Positions 54,422 to 63,785 are shown, counted from the first letter of the stretch. The stretch: DNA of 64,000 bases from Neisseriaceae bacterium (GCA_017458185.1 JAFTFY010000025.1:1-64000); one strand, 5' to 3'. Notes: a model not told the origin generated them from the letters alone. Numbers and translations are program-made.

Positions 54422-55783
54422 TTACGCCTGTTCAACAATTTTTATTTCTTCATCGGTTAAGCCGTAGAGTTGGTACACCATTTGGTCAATGGTTTTATCG
54501 GTTTGGCTGATTGTTTGTTGCAAGGCGGTTAAATGGGTTTGGTATTGTGTAAAATAATCTTCCCATTCGTCTTGCTCTGCGAGTGTGAGTTTAATTTTTT
54601 GTTTTTTCAATTCATTCACAAAATCGGCAAAGGAAAGTTGCCAAAATTGCGTTAATCCGCCTTTTATTTTGATATGGGCAAAATTTTGTTGCAAACGGCG
54701 AATAAAACGAGATTTTTTATCGTTTAATTCGGCATTAAGCGATAACATTTTATCAGCAAAATTTCTACAAATTTCACTATCTAAATTATCAGGAACAGGA
54801 AGTGATTTAATTAAATCAGGAGTGAAATTAATTCCACCGCCCATACTTGAACTATAATAATTTTCATGGATATAATATGAAATTATTTTAGAATTTAATA
54901 AGCAAACAAGACAATAAAGTTTAGTCAAATCACCTGTTATTGTAACAGTAGATTTTGCTGGTAAATATAAATTATCTTTGTCTAATAAGGCTTCAAAATA
55001 TCTAATTCCAGTTATTATGATTTTTTGTGTTGATAATTTATTATATCTTCTTTCAAAATTTTGTCTAAATATTTCTCTATTAACAACTGGATATTGTAAA
55101 GATTTTTTAAGGTATTTAATATCTTGATAGCCCCATAGAGAAGTATATTTATCAATTAGCCCAGTATTGATAAGCTTAAAATCATCTTTTGAAACAATTT
55201 GTTTATCAATAATAAATTGCGTTAAATCATATGCTTCTGCTGTCGTAAAAGAGCCAAATACTGAAATTTTTTTATCATCTCCCAGTTTTGAAAATTGAGA
55301 TAGTTTATGTATAAGCGATATTCCATCAGAAAATACAATACTTAAATTATTTTCTAATAATTCTATATTGTTATCAATAGTTTTATCAATATTTATTTGT
55401 GCATTCTTTGCCCTTCCAACTAATATTGTTTTTGTATATTTTTTTCTTATACAAAAAATAACAGATGATATACTTGCTGAATCAAAAACTTTTTCATCTG
55501 TACAATCAATAATTAAATCTATATGTGGAACTACAAATTCTCTTATACTATTACCATAATCTAATGCCAACCATTTATTTGAAGTAATAAAGCACACCAA
55601 TCCGTTTATATTTATAAGATTACATCCTTTTTCAATAAATGGAATTAACAAGTCCCAATTTCCTTTTGCGTAATTATAATTCTTTGCTATAAACTCTCTT
55701 TGCTTAAAAAGGTATTTAGTCATTGATTCAGAATCAACATACGGCGGATTACCAATCACAATATCAAAACCGCCATTTGCCAT
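54422..55783 (-). pseudogene. Type IIG restriction-modification enzyme, C-terminal part (after in-frame stop)
   Basis: 453 residues from ATG 55781-55783 carry FDIVIGNPPYVDSESM (methyltransferase motif IV, NPPY), the rest of the methyltransferase and a target-recognition domain (KSTVTITGDLTKLYCLVCLL, then GGINFTPDLIKSLPVPD), ending in a coiled-coil-like tail. It is in the same frame as 55802-57421. Alone it lacks the AdoMet site, so neither half should work. The recognition domain is very AT-rich compared with its surroundings, typical of exchanged specificity regions. Confidence 0.83.
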
Positions 55784-55801
55784 AATTTGTGGAAATTCGT
55801 T

Positions 55802-57421
55802 TTACCAAATAAAGGCGTTTTTATCCACTGTTTTATCGTCAATTAAAGAATTGCCACATTTAATATTATTCGATAAATCCGTCAGTTTCCGCCCTTTTTG
55901 TGCGGTGCGTAGCCACAACGAAAGTTTGGCAATTTCTACTGCGTCCGCATTTATATCTACGCCATATAAATTGTTTTCTAAAATGGCAATTTCTATATCG
56001 TATAAACCCAAACTTTCATTTTCTAAAATACGGCGGTATTTATCAATAAAAGCATGTTCTTTAATTAAAAATTCTAATGCTTGGTTCAGAAATGCACCAC
56101 TGCCACAAGCAGGGTCAATGATTTTTAATTCAAGCAAAAAATTTCGATATTGATATAATCGGTCTAATAAATTTTGTTCTTCTTTATTGAGTTTCTTTTT
56201 TATTTTTTCAGGCAGCCTGATTTCTTCATTTAATCCTAATGCTTGTTTTTTCTCTTCACAAATTTTACCTATCGTTTGTTCCACAATAAATTGTGTAATA
56301 TATTCAGGGGTGTAAAAAATACCGTCTTTTTTGCGTTTGGACTGGTTGTAATCAAATTGTTGATTATCAATCGCCGCATTGAGTTCTTCTAAATCACTTA
56401 AACTCTGCTCAAAAATATGCCCCAAAATATTCACGCTAATATCAGACTTAAAATCATAAGTGGATAATTTGGGTAAATGTTCCCCTAATATATCATCGCT
56501 AATAATCAGTGCATTTAATTCACTATCATCAGCAAATAAACCGCCGTTATAAGGCATAATGCCTAAATCGCTGTTTCCTTTATCAATCGCTTGAAAATAT
56601 TTTTGATAAATTTGATATAAACTAATTTCGGCAATGCCTTTAATTTGTGTGTGCTTATTTTCTATTTCGGCAATGGTGTTGGGGTTGAGTAATCCTTTGT
56701 CTTCGGCAAATAAAATAAATATAATGCGGTCGCAAAATTTTTGAATTAAACGCAATAATTTTTTTTGCGGTATTTCCGCATTATTTTGCTTGGCATTGTT
56801 AAATAAAGCCAAACGAAAATCAGCAAAATCAGCATACAGTTTTTTAGAAATATCTGCGTCTGCTATATCCGATTTTTTCTTAATCTCTATCGGTAAATCA
56901 CGCACAATAGATTGATAATTGAGTATTAAATAAAACCGCCGAAATTCGTCCTTATCCATTGTAAATAAATCAAATTTTTCGTAATCCGTTTTTTTATCAA
57001 TGTAAAATCGTAATTCATTGAAATTAGAAACAATAATATATTTTGAACTTTTGTGATTGTTATGATAATTAAAAGCCTGCTCAACCGCTTTGCTTAAATC
57101 TTGGCTCTTTTGGTCTTTGAGTTCAATCACCGCAATCACTTCGCCTTGTCGGTTTAATATAGCAGCGTCCGCCTTTTTACTGTCGGTTTCGTTTTTGCTT
57201 TCTCGCTCAATGTTGTAATTTTTGGGATTAGCCGTTTTAAGCGTGTAGCCTAAACATTGCTCAAAAATATCGTGAATAAAACCAGTTTGATATTCTTCTT
57301 CCTTGAATGCCCTTATTTCTTCGGCTTTTTGTTGAAATTGTTGTAAGGCAGAAAAACAAGCGTCTATCTCGCTTTCGTCTTGCGTGTATTGTGCCAAAAT
57401 TTTTGCTTTGAATAATGACAT
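55802..57421 (-). CDS. Type IIG restriction-modification enzyme, N-terminal part (nuclease and methyltransferase start)
   Basis: 539 residues. The N-terminal part has a PD-(D/E)xK-like nuclease pattern (KKADAAILNRQGEVIAVIEL then KDQ). The middle has the helical linker and FYTPEYITQFIVEQTIG (methyltransferase motif X), then IIDPACGSGAFLNQALEFLI (motif I, AdoMet). It stops at TAA 55802-55804 after NAFIW. The same frame continues without shift into NEFPQIMANGGFDIVIGNPP, so one base change (for example AAA to TAA) explains the split. ATG 57419-57421 chosen; the earlier frame start is GTG. A methylation-plus-cleavage enzyme of the Eco57I kind if intact. Confidence 0.85.
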   Translation of the reverse strand: MSLFKAKILAQYTQDESEIDACFSALQQFQQKAEEIRAFKEEEYQTGFIHDIFEQCLGYTLKTANPKNYNIERESKNETDSKKADAAILNRQGEVIAVIELKDQKSQDLSKAVEQAFNYHNNHKSSKYIIVSNFNELRFYIDKKTDYEKFDLFTMDKDEFRRFYLILNYQSIVRDLPIEIKKKSDIADADISKKLYADFADFRLALFNNAKQNNAEIPQKKLLRLIQKFCDRIIFILFAEDKGLLNPNTIAEIENKHTQIKGIAEISLYQIYQKYFQAIDKGNSDLGIMPYNGGLFADDSELNALIISDDILGEHLPKLSTYDFKSDISVNILGHIFEQSLSDLEELNAAIDNQQFDYNQSKRKKDGIFYTPEYITQFIVEQTIGKICEEKKQALGLNEEIRLPEKIKKKLNKEEQNLLDRLYQYRNFLLELKIIDPACGSGAFLNQALEFLIKEHAFIDKYRRILENESLGLYDIEIAILENNLYGVDINADAVEIAKLSLWLRTAQKGRKLTDLSNNIKCGNSLIDDKTVDKNAFIW

Positions 57422-57665
57422 TTTAGAACTTTCAGTAAGGTTTTTAGGCAAACCAAAATTATAAAACACTTTGCAAAAAGCGTTTTTTTATTTTTCAGGC
57501 TGCCTGAAAAGGCTTTTTGCGTTGCCGTGTATTGATTTACGACACCCTAAAATTATTTTTAACTTCGTTTCACTCGTTAAAAATAATTTTAGGAGATTGC
57601 CACGCCGTGCTTACGGCACGGCTCGCAATGACGATAAGGGCTGCCTGAAAAATATAATGAAAATA
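57422..57665. repeat. Composite two-hairpin mosaic element between the R-M gene and ssrA
   Basis: DUS, GCGTTGCCGTGTATTGATTT, ACGACACCC, stem CCTAAAATTATTTTTAAC with GTTAAAAATAATTTTAGG, AGATTGCCACGCC, core GTGCTTACGGCAC, GGCTCGCAATGACG and a last DUS (about 57497-57650). Confidence 0.8.
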
Positions 57666-57671
57666 ATCCAT

Positions 57672-57700
57672 TTGACGAATGATTTTATTTTTATTATACT
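57672..57700 (+). promoter_or_regulatory. Sigma-70 promoter of ssrA
   Basis: TTGACG (57672-57677) and TATACT (57695-57700) with a 17-base spacer, 19 bases before the mature 5' end. Confidence 0.85.
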
Positions 57701-57718
57701 GCAATGTTCTACACATTC

Positions 57719-58085
57719 GGGGGCGACCTTGGTTTCGACGGGGGTTGCAAAGCGAATGCGGGCATGTCGGGATTTCAGTAACCCCGTAAAACACTGAAAC
57801 TTAAATAGTCGCAAACGACGAAACTTTCGCTATCGCTGCGTAAGCGGTGCCGCTGCAACGATTTGTTAATGGGTCGTGTGGGGCAACCCACAGCAGTGTC
57901 ATTTGACATTAAATAGTTGGCTGTCGGACTACTTGGCAGTTGATGAGATTTAAGGTAGTTGGTTTTGTTTGTAGCCTGTCTTTCGGCGATAAATAAAACG
58001 AGATTTTTAAATAGAACAGACTAAACATGTAGAACGCTTCGTAGAGGGCTTTCGGACGCGGGTTCGATTCCCGCCGCCTCCACCA
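57719..58085 (+). ncRNA. ssrA: tmRNA (transfer-messenger RNA)
   Basis: Rescues stalled ribosomes by trans-translation with SmpB. The 5' end GGGGGCGACCTTGGTTTCGA pairs with the 3' CGCCTCC before ACCA, keeping the G3-U alanine identity pair. The T-arm GGTTCGATTCC is near the 3' end. The tag frame GCA AAC GAC GAA ACT TTC GCT ATC GCT GCG TAA (57811-57843) encodes ANDETFAIAA; the Neisseria tag is ANDETYALAA. Pseudoknot segments follow. CCA is encoded. Confidence 0.97.
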
Positions 58086-58128
58086 CAACGCTTGTCAATG
58101 CGTTCAGGCTGCCTGAACAAATTTCTTT

Positions 58129-58446
58129 TTATTCAATTATTCTTAATAACACCATATATAAAATAGTGGGCAGGCTAATGCTTAATAAAAAATTGTGTTT
58201 TAATTTGTGTAAAACAAAAGTTAATAACAAACAAATTATCATCAACAAGCCATTGCGATTAGGCATAAAACCAATGGATTTTAATGAATAAATAATTAAA
58301 ATTGCCATAATCATTAAACCGCTATATTTTTGCAAATAGGCTAATGAATGACTGTTGCTTTTTTTCTTAAATAACCAATAAGGTAAAAATCGTGTCAGTA
58401 TGGTCGCAACACTGGCGGCGATAATATAAGGTAAATAGGTTTTCAT
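58129..58446 (-). CDS. azlD: Branched-chain amino acid exporter small subunit AzlD
   Basis: A 105-aa protein with four membrane helices and the family opening YIIAASVATILTRFLPYWLF. AzlD works with AzlC to export branched-chain amino acids or analogues. Its start overlaps the azlC stop by four bases (ATGA). DUS separates it from the tmRNA gene. Confidence 0.87.
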   Translation of the reverse strand: MKTYLPYIIAASVATILTRFLPYWLFKKKSNSHSLAYLQKYSGLMIMAILIIYSLKSIGFMPNRNGLLMIICLLLTFVLHKLKHNFLLSISLPTILYMVLLRIIE

Positions 58447-59105
58447 ATATATTTCCTAATGATTAACAAAATTGCTGTTGCCATAATCAGTGAGCCGAAA
58501 AGAAAATATTGTTCTGGAAAGATAAACAATCCCACAAAAGCACAAGAAAAAGCCAAGAACAACACTTTATAATTTGGATTTGTTTTAAATAATTCATAAG
58601 TTAAAATGGCAAATAATGCAACCAAACTAAACTCAACACCGTCATAACGCACAGGCAAGGTATGCCCCAGAAATGCACCCAATAAAACCCCCGTAATCCA
58701 ATAACTGTGATTAAAGAATGCGGTTAAATTAAAAAGCAAGTTTGTATTTTCATTTTTATTTTTTGGACGAGAAACCAGTAGGGCAAAAGTTTCATCGGTT
58801 AGAGCATAAATAAAATACAGGCGATTTTTTAATTTTTTTATATCATCTAATAAGGTCATGGTATAAAAAAAATGACGAAAATTAAGTAAAAAAGAAATAA
58901 TAAAAACTTCCAATAAAGACGCTTTGGCAACAATAAATGCTACTAATACAAATTCTACGCTACCTGCATAAATAAAAATACAAGTTAAAGCCAAAACCCA
59001 TAAGGGCATATCAGAAGCAACGCCATATATACCAAAAGCCAATCCTAATGGAATATAACCCAATAAAACAGGAATGGTATTTTTAAAAATTTCTTGTTTG
59101 CTCAT
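58443..59105 (-). CDS. azlC: Branched-chain amino acid exporter large subunit AzlC
   Basis: A 220-aa membrane protein with the AzlC features IPVLLGYIPLGLAFGIYG, FIYAGSVEFVLVAFI and LLNFRHFFYTMTLLDDIKKL (NxRH segment). It forms an exporter with AzlD. First gene of the pair; AT-rich. Confidence 0.9.
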   Translation of the reverse strand: MSKQEIFKNTIPVLLGYIPLGLAFGIYGVASDMPLWVLALTCIFIYAGSVEFVLVAFIVAKASLLEVFIISFLLNFRHFFYTMTLLDDIKKLKNRLYFIYALTDETFALLVSRPKNKNENTNLLFNLTAFFNHSYWITGVLLGAFLGHTLPVRYDGVEFSLVALFAILTYELFKTNPNYKVLFLAFSCAFVGLFIFPEQYFLFGSLIMATAILLIIRKYI

Positions 59106-59191
59106 ACCATAATTAACAATTTACATAAAAATAGAATATTTTGATACGCATTATAATGATTTTTCAGGCTGCCTGAAAGGTTTTATTTTGC

Positions 59192-59226
59192 CAAAAAAAC
59201 GCCCTTTCACGGCAGGCTGAAAGGGC
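59192..59226 (-). terminator. Rho-independent terminator of the AhpD-like gene
   Basis: GCCCTTTCA pairs with TGAAAGGGC; on the minus strand GTTTTTTTGGC follows. Confidence 0.82.
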
Positions 59227-59260
59227 AAAAGGGAAGAAAAGATAGTAGGGAAACTGGTTT

Positions 59261-59614
59261 TTAAGCGGCTTTTTCTCCGCCGAATGCTTCGTATGCCATT
59301 AGGGCTTCTGCGGCAGTCATTAAAGATGGTCCGCCGCCCATATAAATCGACACTTGCAGCATTTCCATAAATTCGGCACGCGTGCAGCCCATTTTGGCTA
59401 ACGCTTTGGCGTGAAATGCCAAACAGCCTTGACAGCGAGCGGCAATGCCAATGCCGATGGCAATCAATTCTTTTTGTTTTGGACTTAAAGCCGTGTCTGT
59501 GGCTGCGGCTTGTGCCATTTGTCCAAAACCTTTCATGGTGTCGGGAATTTCTTTGCGAATTTCTGCTAATTTAGCGTTTAATTCGCCTGTTAAACCGACA
59601 TAATCGTGTTGCAT
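59261..59614 (-). CDS. AhpD-like carboxymuconolactone decarboxylase-family protein
   Basis: A 117-aa protein of the AhpD/CMD fold. The redox motif CQGCLAFHAKALAKMG (CxxC with His) matches peroxidase-type members, which use a disulfide against peroxides. ATG 59612-59614 after AAGGAGTTTTGAAT; the TTG two codons earlier is too close to the RBS. It lies in the same direction as the DUF2892, rhodanese and ArsR genes and may be part of their sulfur/thiol response. Confidence 0.85.
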   Translation of the reverse strand: MQHDYVGLTGELNAKLAEIRKEIPDTMKGFGQMAQAAATDTALSPKQKELIAIGIGIAARCQGCLAFHAKALAKMGCTRAEFMEMLQVSIYMGGGPSLMTAAEALMAYEAFGGEKAA

Positions 59615-59626
59615 ATTCAAAACTCC

Positions 59627-59818
59627 TTATTTTTTGCAGGTGTTGATTTTCAAAATGCTGTACAAGGGGCAGTAACCGACAAGTCCGCCCAACAATGGTA
59701 CAACGCCTACCCAGCACCATTTTGCCCAAGAAGCGTCTAAAAATAAGGCAATGGCAATCAATACAATGCCAACAACAATTCGTAAAATGCGGTCAATACC
59801 GCCAACATTTGCTTTCAT
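59627..59818 (-). CDS. DUF2892 membrane protein
   Basis: A 63-aa protein starting MKANVGGIDRILRIVVGIVL, with two short helices and a Cys pair region (GYCPLYSILKINTC), typical of DUF2892. AAAGGAAAAATC precedes ATG 59816-59818, which decides this start over the ATG six codons upstream. Such proteins occur beside rhodaneses; the rhodanese upstream carries a related C-terminal domain. Confidence 0.85.
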   Translation of the reverse strand: MKANVGGIDRILRIVVGIVLIAIALFLDASWAKWCWVGVVPLLGGLVGYCPLYSILKINTCKK

Positions 59819-59928
59819 GATTTTTCCTTTACTCATCTATTTCAGGCTGCCTGAAAGTAAAAAACAGCCTGTATTAAAAAAATTGATATAGACAATAACT
59901 CTATGTATTTATTATAAAAAGTTTCAAC

Positions 59929-60444
59929 TTATGCTTTATTCCACGGCATTTGGGCAAGTAATACTGCCAAGCCGCAAAATCCTGTGATGCCTGCAAACAA
60001 CAAGCCTGCACCGACAAATCCGCTTAATAAAAAGAACCATTGGGATACGAAAAAGCCTAATAGCACGCCGATTAAAATCAGGCTGCCTGCACCGATTTGT
60101 ACTTGTCGCATAATATCGAGCGTGCTTTTGCCGTTGCCGCTCACTGGCAAGCCTGCGGCTTTCCACGCTTTTAAGCCGCCGTCTAATAAATAGATTTCGC
60201 CACAATCGCAAGCACATTGTGAAAGATTTTGAGCGTTAGATTGCGTTCTCATACCCGATAGGCAAGAGAAAATTAAAGTGGTGTTTGGGGGAAGTTTGTC
60301 GGCAGACATTTCGCCGACTGGAATACATTTCGCTCCGCTAATGTGTTGTCGTGCATATTCATCATTGGAGCGAATATCAATTAAAACGGCACCGTTATCA
60401 ATCAGTTGTGCCGCCTGCCTTGCATTGATGGTTTGAATGGTCAT
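59929..60444 (-). CDS. ygaP: Rhodanese with DUF2892 membrane tail (YgaP-like)
   Basis: A 171-aa protein. The N-terminal rhodanese domain has the active-site loop CLSGMR near residue 60 (Cys carries the persulfide); the C-terminal part has two helices (IGAGSLILIGVLLGFFVSQW and LLFAGITGFCGLAVLLAQ). This is the layout of E. coli YgaP, an inner-membrane sulfurtransferase. Its 5' end overlaps the ArsR gene by 47 bases, so both are translated from one message. Confidence 0.9.
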   Translation of the reverse strand: MTIQTINARQAAQLIDNGAVLIDIRSNDEYARQHISGAKCIPVGEMSADKLPPNTTLIFSCLSGMRTQSNAQNLSQCACDCGEIYLLDGGLKAWKAAGLPVSGNGKSTLDIMRQVQIGAGSLILIGVLLGFFVSQWFFLLSGFVGAGLLFAGITGFCGLAVLLAQMPWNKA

Positions 60445-60772
60445 TTTTTTCGTCCTGTGTTATGGGACAAAAAATTTCTTTCAAGACGCTAATCACTTTG
60501 GCAACGCGGTCATCGCAAATTTTGTAATACATTGCTTGGGCATCTCGCCGCACTGCCAACAAGCCTTCAATACGCATTTTTGCTAAATGTTGCGACAATG
60601 CCGATTGGCTTAAATTGGCTACATTTTCATGCAGATGATTGACGCACATTTCGCCGTTTGTCAGCAATAAGCACAAAATCTGCAAGCGATTGGGATTGCC
60701 CAATGTTTTCAAAAACTCTGCCACGACAAGTGATTGGTCTTCCAAAGAAAGATTTTGTTGTTGTGTTTCCAT
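60398..60772 (-). CDS. ArsR-family regulator, BigR/SqrR/YgaV type
   Basis: A 124-aa winged-helix repressor: LKTLGNPNRLQILCLLL, NLSQSALSQHLAKMRIEGLL (recognition helix), RRDAQAMYYKICDDRV. Cys34 (in RLQILC) and Cys102 (in EIFC) sit where BigR and SqrR have the pair that forms a tetrasulfide in response to persulfides. With the rhodanese downstream this predicts a sulfide-responsive operon. The region before the start has TTTAGTATTTAGTTATATTA, a possible operator, unproven. Confidence 0.88.
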   Translation of the reverse strand: METQQQNLSLEDQSLVVAEFLKTLGNPNRLQILCLLLTNGEMCVNHLHENVANLSQSALSQHLAKMRIEGLLAVRRDAQAMYYKICDDRVAKVISVLKEIFCPITQDEKNDHSNHQCKAGGTTD

Positions 60773-61151
60773 TTTAGTTTTTCCTAATATAACTAAATAC
60801 TAAAATAATGTCAAGAAAAATTTTTATTTATTTTTTTCTTGCTGTATGAAAGTTTTTCATTTTACCATTGTTGAATAATAAAGCAAAAAATATTTTTTAT
60901 TAAAAATCAAAGGGTTTTTTGTGTATTAAATATTTTCATAAACTTTACGCTTATTTGTGGAAAAAGAGTATAGACATATTTTTCAGGCAGCCTGAAAACA
61001 CTTACCGTGCTGGGAAAATCGTCATTGTAAGATTTGATGAAATCAAATCGAAACAAGCTCCTAAAAATCCGTAAGGATTTTTAGGGGAGCCTATCCTAAA
61101 AACGACAATGCAAAAATATTGTTCAGGCAGCCTGAAAATTATTTTCAAAAA
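60773..61151. repeat. AT-rich spacer with inverted mosaic element
   Basis: About 190 bases of very AT-rich sequence with the ArsR promoter, then a DUS, CACTTACCGTGCTGGG, and an inverted composite element (about 61020-61112): GTCATTGTAAGATTTGATG/CATCAAATC core, CTAAAAATCC-GTAA-GGATTTTTAG, GGGGAGCCTATCC and a DUS. No gene. Confidence 0.7.
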
Positions 61152-61877
61152 TTAAGCCACAAAATCCCCCCATAGCGTTTGCACGGCGGCAATGGTTGCC
61201 AAGCCTGCGGTTTCGGTGCGTAAAATGCGTTTGCCTAATTGAATGGGGACAAAACCTTTGTCTTGTGCGGCTTGTTCTTCTGCGGCGGAAAAACCGCCTT
61301 CTGCACCGATTAACAACACTATTTTTTGCGGTTTTTCTTTGATTTCACCTAATTTCAGGCAGCCTTGTGGCGAGAGTAAAATATATTTATCTGTAATAGG
61401 TAAGTTATTGAAAATATTATGTAAAGATTGCACAGGTTGAATTTTAGGAACCGTATTTCTGCCGCATTGTTCGCAGGCGGCAATGGCGATTTCTTGCCAG
61501 CGGCGGCAGCGTTTTTCCGCTCGCTCGCCTGATAATCGCACGCTGGAAAATTCGCTTAACACAGGGTAAATTTCTGCTACGCCCAATTCAACCGCTTTTT
61601 TCACGGTAAAATCCATTTTGTCACCTGTGGAAACCGCTTGAATTAACACAATATGTATAGGGCTTTCGCGATTAACGGCGTTTTTTTTGCCTATTTCTGC
61701 CCAGTAAGCGTTTTTGCTTTCAATTTTTAATACAGCAGGGTATTCGTAACCCTTGCCGTCAAACAGCGTGATGCTTTCGCCATTTTTTAATCGCAAAGAA
61801 TTGATATGACGAACAGTATTTTCAGGCAGCCTGAAAACGCTTTTTTCAGATAAATTCGGAATGTAAAAACGGGGCAT
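61152..61877 (-). CDS. rsmE: 16S rRNA m3U1498 methyltransferase RsmE
   Basis: Methylates U1498 of 16S rRNA; SPOUT family. 241 aa with an N-terminal PUA-like domain (MPRFYIPNLSEKSVFRLPEN, a DUS inside) and the knot region KIVLLIGAEGGFSAAEEQAA, then LGKRILRTETAGLATIAAVQ, both typical of RsmE. DUS pairs flank both ends. Confidence 0.93.
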   Translation of the reverse strand: MPRFYIPNLSEKSVFRLPENTVRHINSLRLKNGESITLFDGKGYEYPAVLKIESKNAYWAEIGKKNAVNRESPIHIVLIQAVSTGDKMDFTVKKAVELGVAEIYPVLSEFSSVRLSGERAEKRCRRWQEIAIAACEQCGRNTVPKIQPVQSLHNIFNNLPITDKYILLSPQGCLKLGEIKEKPQKIVLLIGAEGGFSAAEEQAAQDKGFVPIQLGKRILRTETAGLATIAAVQTLWGDFVA

Positions 61878-61928
61878 AGTGTTTTAAAATTCAGGCTGCC
61901 TGAAAAAAGGCAGCCTGAAAAAGAAAGA

Positions 61929-62594
61929 TTAGAATACAAAAGCGTCTGTGGCTAATGAATTTTTGCCTTCAATTAAGGAAGGAATATTCGTATCAAACAA
62001 CACCTTATGTGTGAAAGTGTCATCTTTTTCACGCGTAATCAGCACCGCTCGTTTAACAGGAGCCGAACCCAAAACCGTTACCAAACGACCGCCCACAGCC
62101 AATCTTTGACGCAATATTTCAGGCACTTGGCTGACAGACGCACCAATGTAAATTGCCTGATAAGTTTCGCTGCCATAAGCGGTTTCATCAAAGCCGTCTC
62201 GCACTTCTAACGACACATTATCAATGCCCACTTTTTGCAAATTGATGGCGGCTCTTTGGGATTGCTCGCCGTCTAAATCAATAGAAGTAACCTTGCCTGC
62301 CATTTTTGCCATCACCGCAGTGGCATAACCGCCGCCTGTGCCGATTTCCAAAACGCTGTCGGTTTCCTGCAAATCTAACGCCTGAATCAGTCGTGCGACA
62401 ATTTTCGGCTCAATCATCAACGATTTATTCGGCAATACCAAGTGCATATCGGCGTATGCATACGCTTTTTGTTCTTCGCTAACAAATTCTTCGCGTGGCA
62501 ATTCTTGCAAAACATCTAACAGACGAAAATCCAACACATCCCAAGGACGAATTTGTTGTTCAACCATATTAAAACGAGCGCGTTCAAAATCCAT
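61929..62594 (-). CDS. Protein-L-isoaspartate O-methyltransferase family protein
   Basis: A 221-aa methyltransferase: MVEQQIRPWDVLDFRLLDVL, LPREEFVSEEQKAYAYAD, AdoMet motif VLEIGTGGGYATAVMAKM, then ITSIDLD-like post-I. This is the beta/gamma-proteobacterial variant often placed before tolC and annotated as a Pcm homologue; whether it repairs isoaspartate is uncertain. ATG 62592-62594 follows GGAGCAGAAA; an upstream frame of 40 codons is rejected. Confidence 0.87.
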   Translation of the reverse strand: MDFERARFNMVEQQIRPWDVLDFRLLDVLQELPREEFVSEEQKAYAYADMHLVLPNKSLMIEPKIVARLIQALDLQETDSVLEIGTGGGYATAVMAKMAGKVTSIDLDGEQSQRAAINLQKVGIDNVSLEVRDGFDETAYGSETYQAIYIGASVSQVPEILRQRLAVGGRLVTVLGSAPVKRAVLITREKDDTFTHKVLFDTNIPSLIEGKNSLATDAFVF

Positions 62595-62835
62595 TTTCTG
62601 CTCCGTTGCGTGCCTTAAACGGCAGTGTTTATAAAATCCTGGCATTATCGCATATTTTAAAAAGGGTGTGTTGTGCTTCGTCTGGTGATTGAATGGGTAA
62701 ATTGATAAAAACAATGAAAAACAGATAAAAATAGAATATGGTTAATGTTTCAGGCAGCCTAAAAAAATAAGTTTATTCAGGCTGCCTGCAAATAAGGGGA
62801 TATAAAATAGATATACCCATTCAAAACAACAACGC

Positions 62836-63603
62836 TTATTCAATGCCTGCTTGTTGTTTAATATCGTCCATCGCTTGGGTTAAATGCAAACGCAAGGTAT
62901 CATGCACGGCTTCGTCTAATTCATTTGGCAATTCGTGTTGCAACTGCCACGCCAAAGACGACATATAGCGTTGTAAGGCATTTTTCACCGCACCTGCAAT
63001 AACCTGATTTAAATGCGGACGCAGTTTTTCGGTGAGTTGTTCAATTAACACTTTTTCGTCCATCACCGCTACTTTTTGTTGTTTGGCAATCGGCGGTTCA
63101 ACCACTTTTACCATATATGTAGGCATTTGCGAAACTTTTGGCGGTTGGGCAAATAAATCTTGCACGGTGTCGTAAGCGGTTTTATTTTGCGTGGCAGGCG
63201 GTTCAATATTATTATCCGCAGGCGTGTTTTCGTGGTTGGTATCTTCGTCTAAATATTCAAAAAAGTTTTCGCCTGCTGCTTGCATTTGCAATTTTTCTTC
63301 GGGCGTAAGCATAACGGTGTTATTTCCATTTGGCTCGCCTTTGGATAATATATCTTCGGCGGTTTGTTGCCAAACATCGCCAAAAAGTACTTGCACGGAA
63401 TTGTCATTCTCGTCATCGGCTAATAAATTGTGTTTTTTTTGCCATTCTTTTAAGTGTTGTTGAAAGGCTTTATTTTTGATATTTTTTTCGTCATCAGTCG
63501 GCGGCGGCGGCATTTCGTTAATGCCCGCACGAATGTTTTGTTGTTGTTGTTTTAATAATTGCACCCAAGACGGGTCTTCATTGTGTTGATTGTTTCTGCT
63601 CAT
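62836..63603 (-). CDS. Hypothetical charged cytoplasmic protein
   Basis: A 255-aa protein without signal peptide or membrane segment. The first two thirds are acidic, Gln/Asn/Pro-rich and probably disordered; the last third is a helical domain (VLIEQLTEKLRPHLNQVIAG and YMSSLAWQLQHELPNELDEA) ending in an amphipathic stretch. I do not recognise it. ATG 63601-63603. It stands alone upstream of the Pcm-like gene by 240 bases with DUS between. Confidence 0.75.
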   Translation of the reverse strand: MSRNNQHNEDPSWVQLLKQQQQNIRAGINEMPPPPTDDEKNIKNKAFQQHLKEWQKKHNLLADDENDNSVQVLFGDVWQQTAEDILSKGEPNGNNTVMLTPEEKLQMQAAGENFFEYLDEDTNHENTPADNNIEPPATQNKTAYDTVQDLFAQPPKVSQMPTYMVKVVEPPIAKQQKVAVMDEKVLIEQLTEKLRPHLNQVIAGAVKNALQRYMSSLAWQLQHELPNELDEAVHDTLRLHLTQAMDDIKQQAGIE

Positions 63604-63733
63604 TGTGGTGATTTCCGAAAAAGTGTGAAAGGGTGTTTTATTTTAAAATGAATAGTCTGTTTCTGTCAAAGTAATAGTCAATATAATATAAATATTTTCA
63701 GGCAGCCTGAACATTTGTGTTTCAGGCTGCCTG

Positions 63734-63767
63734 AAAAAAATCTCGAACATTTCTGCCCGAGATTTTT
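63734..63767 (-). terminator. Rho-independent terminator of the H-NS-family gene
   Basis: AAAAATCTCG (63736) pairs with CGAGATTTTT (63758); on the minus strand a T run and a DUS follow. Confidence 0.87.
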
Positions 63768-63785
63768 ATGTCATTGAAAAATGGC

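Noticed and set aside
57471..57797. 108-codon frame entering the tmRNA gene
   Set aside because: It crosses a mosaic element, the ssrA promoter and the tmRNA 5' end.
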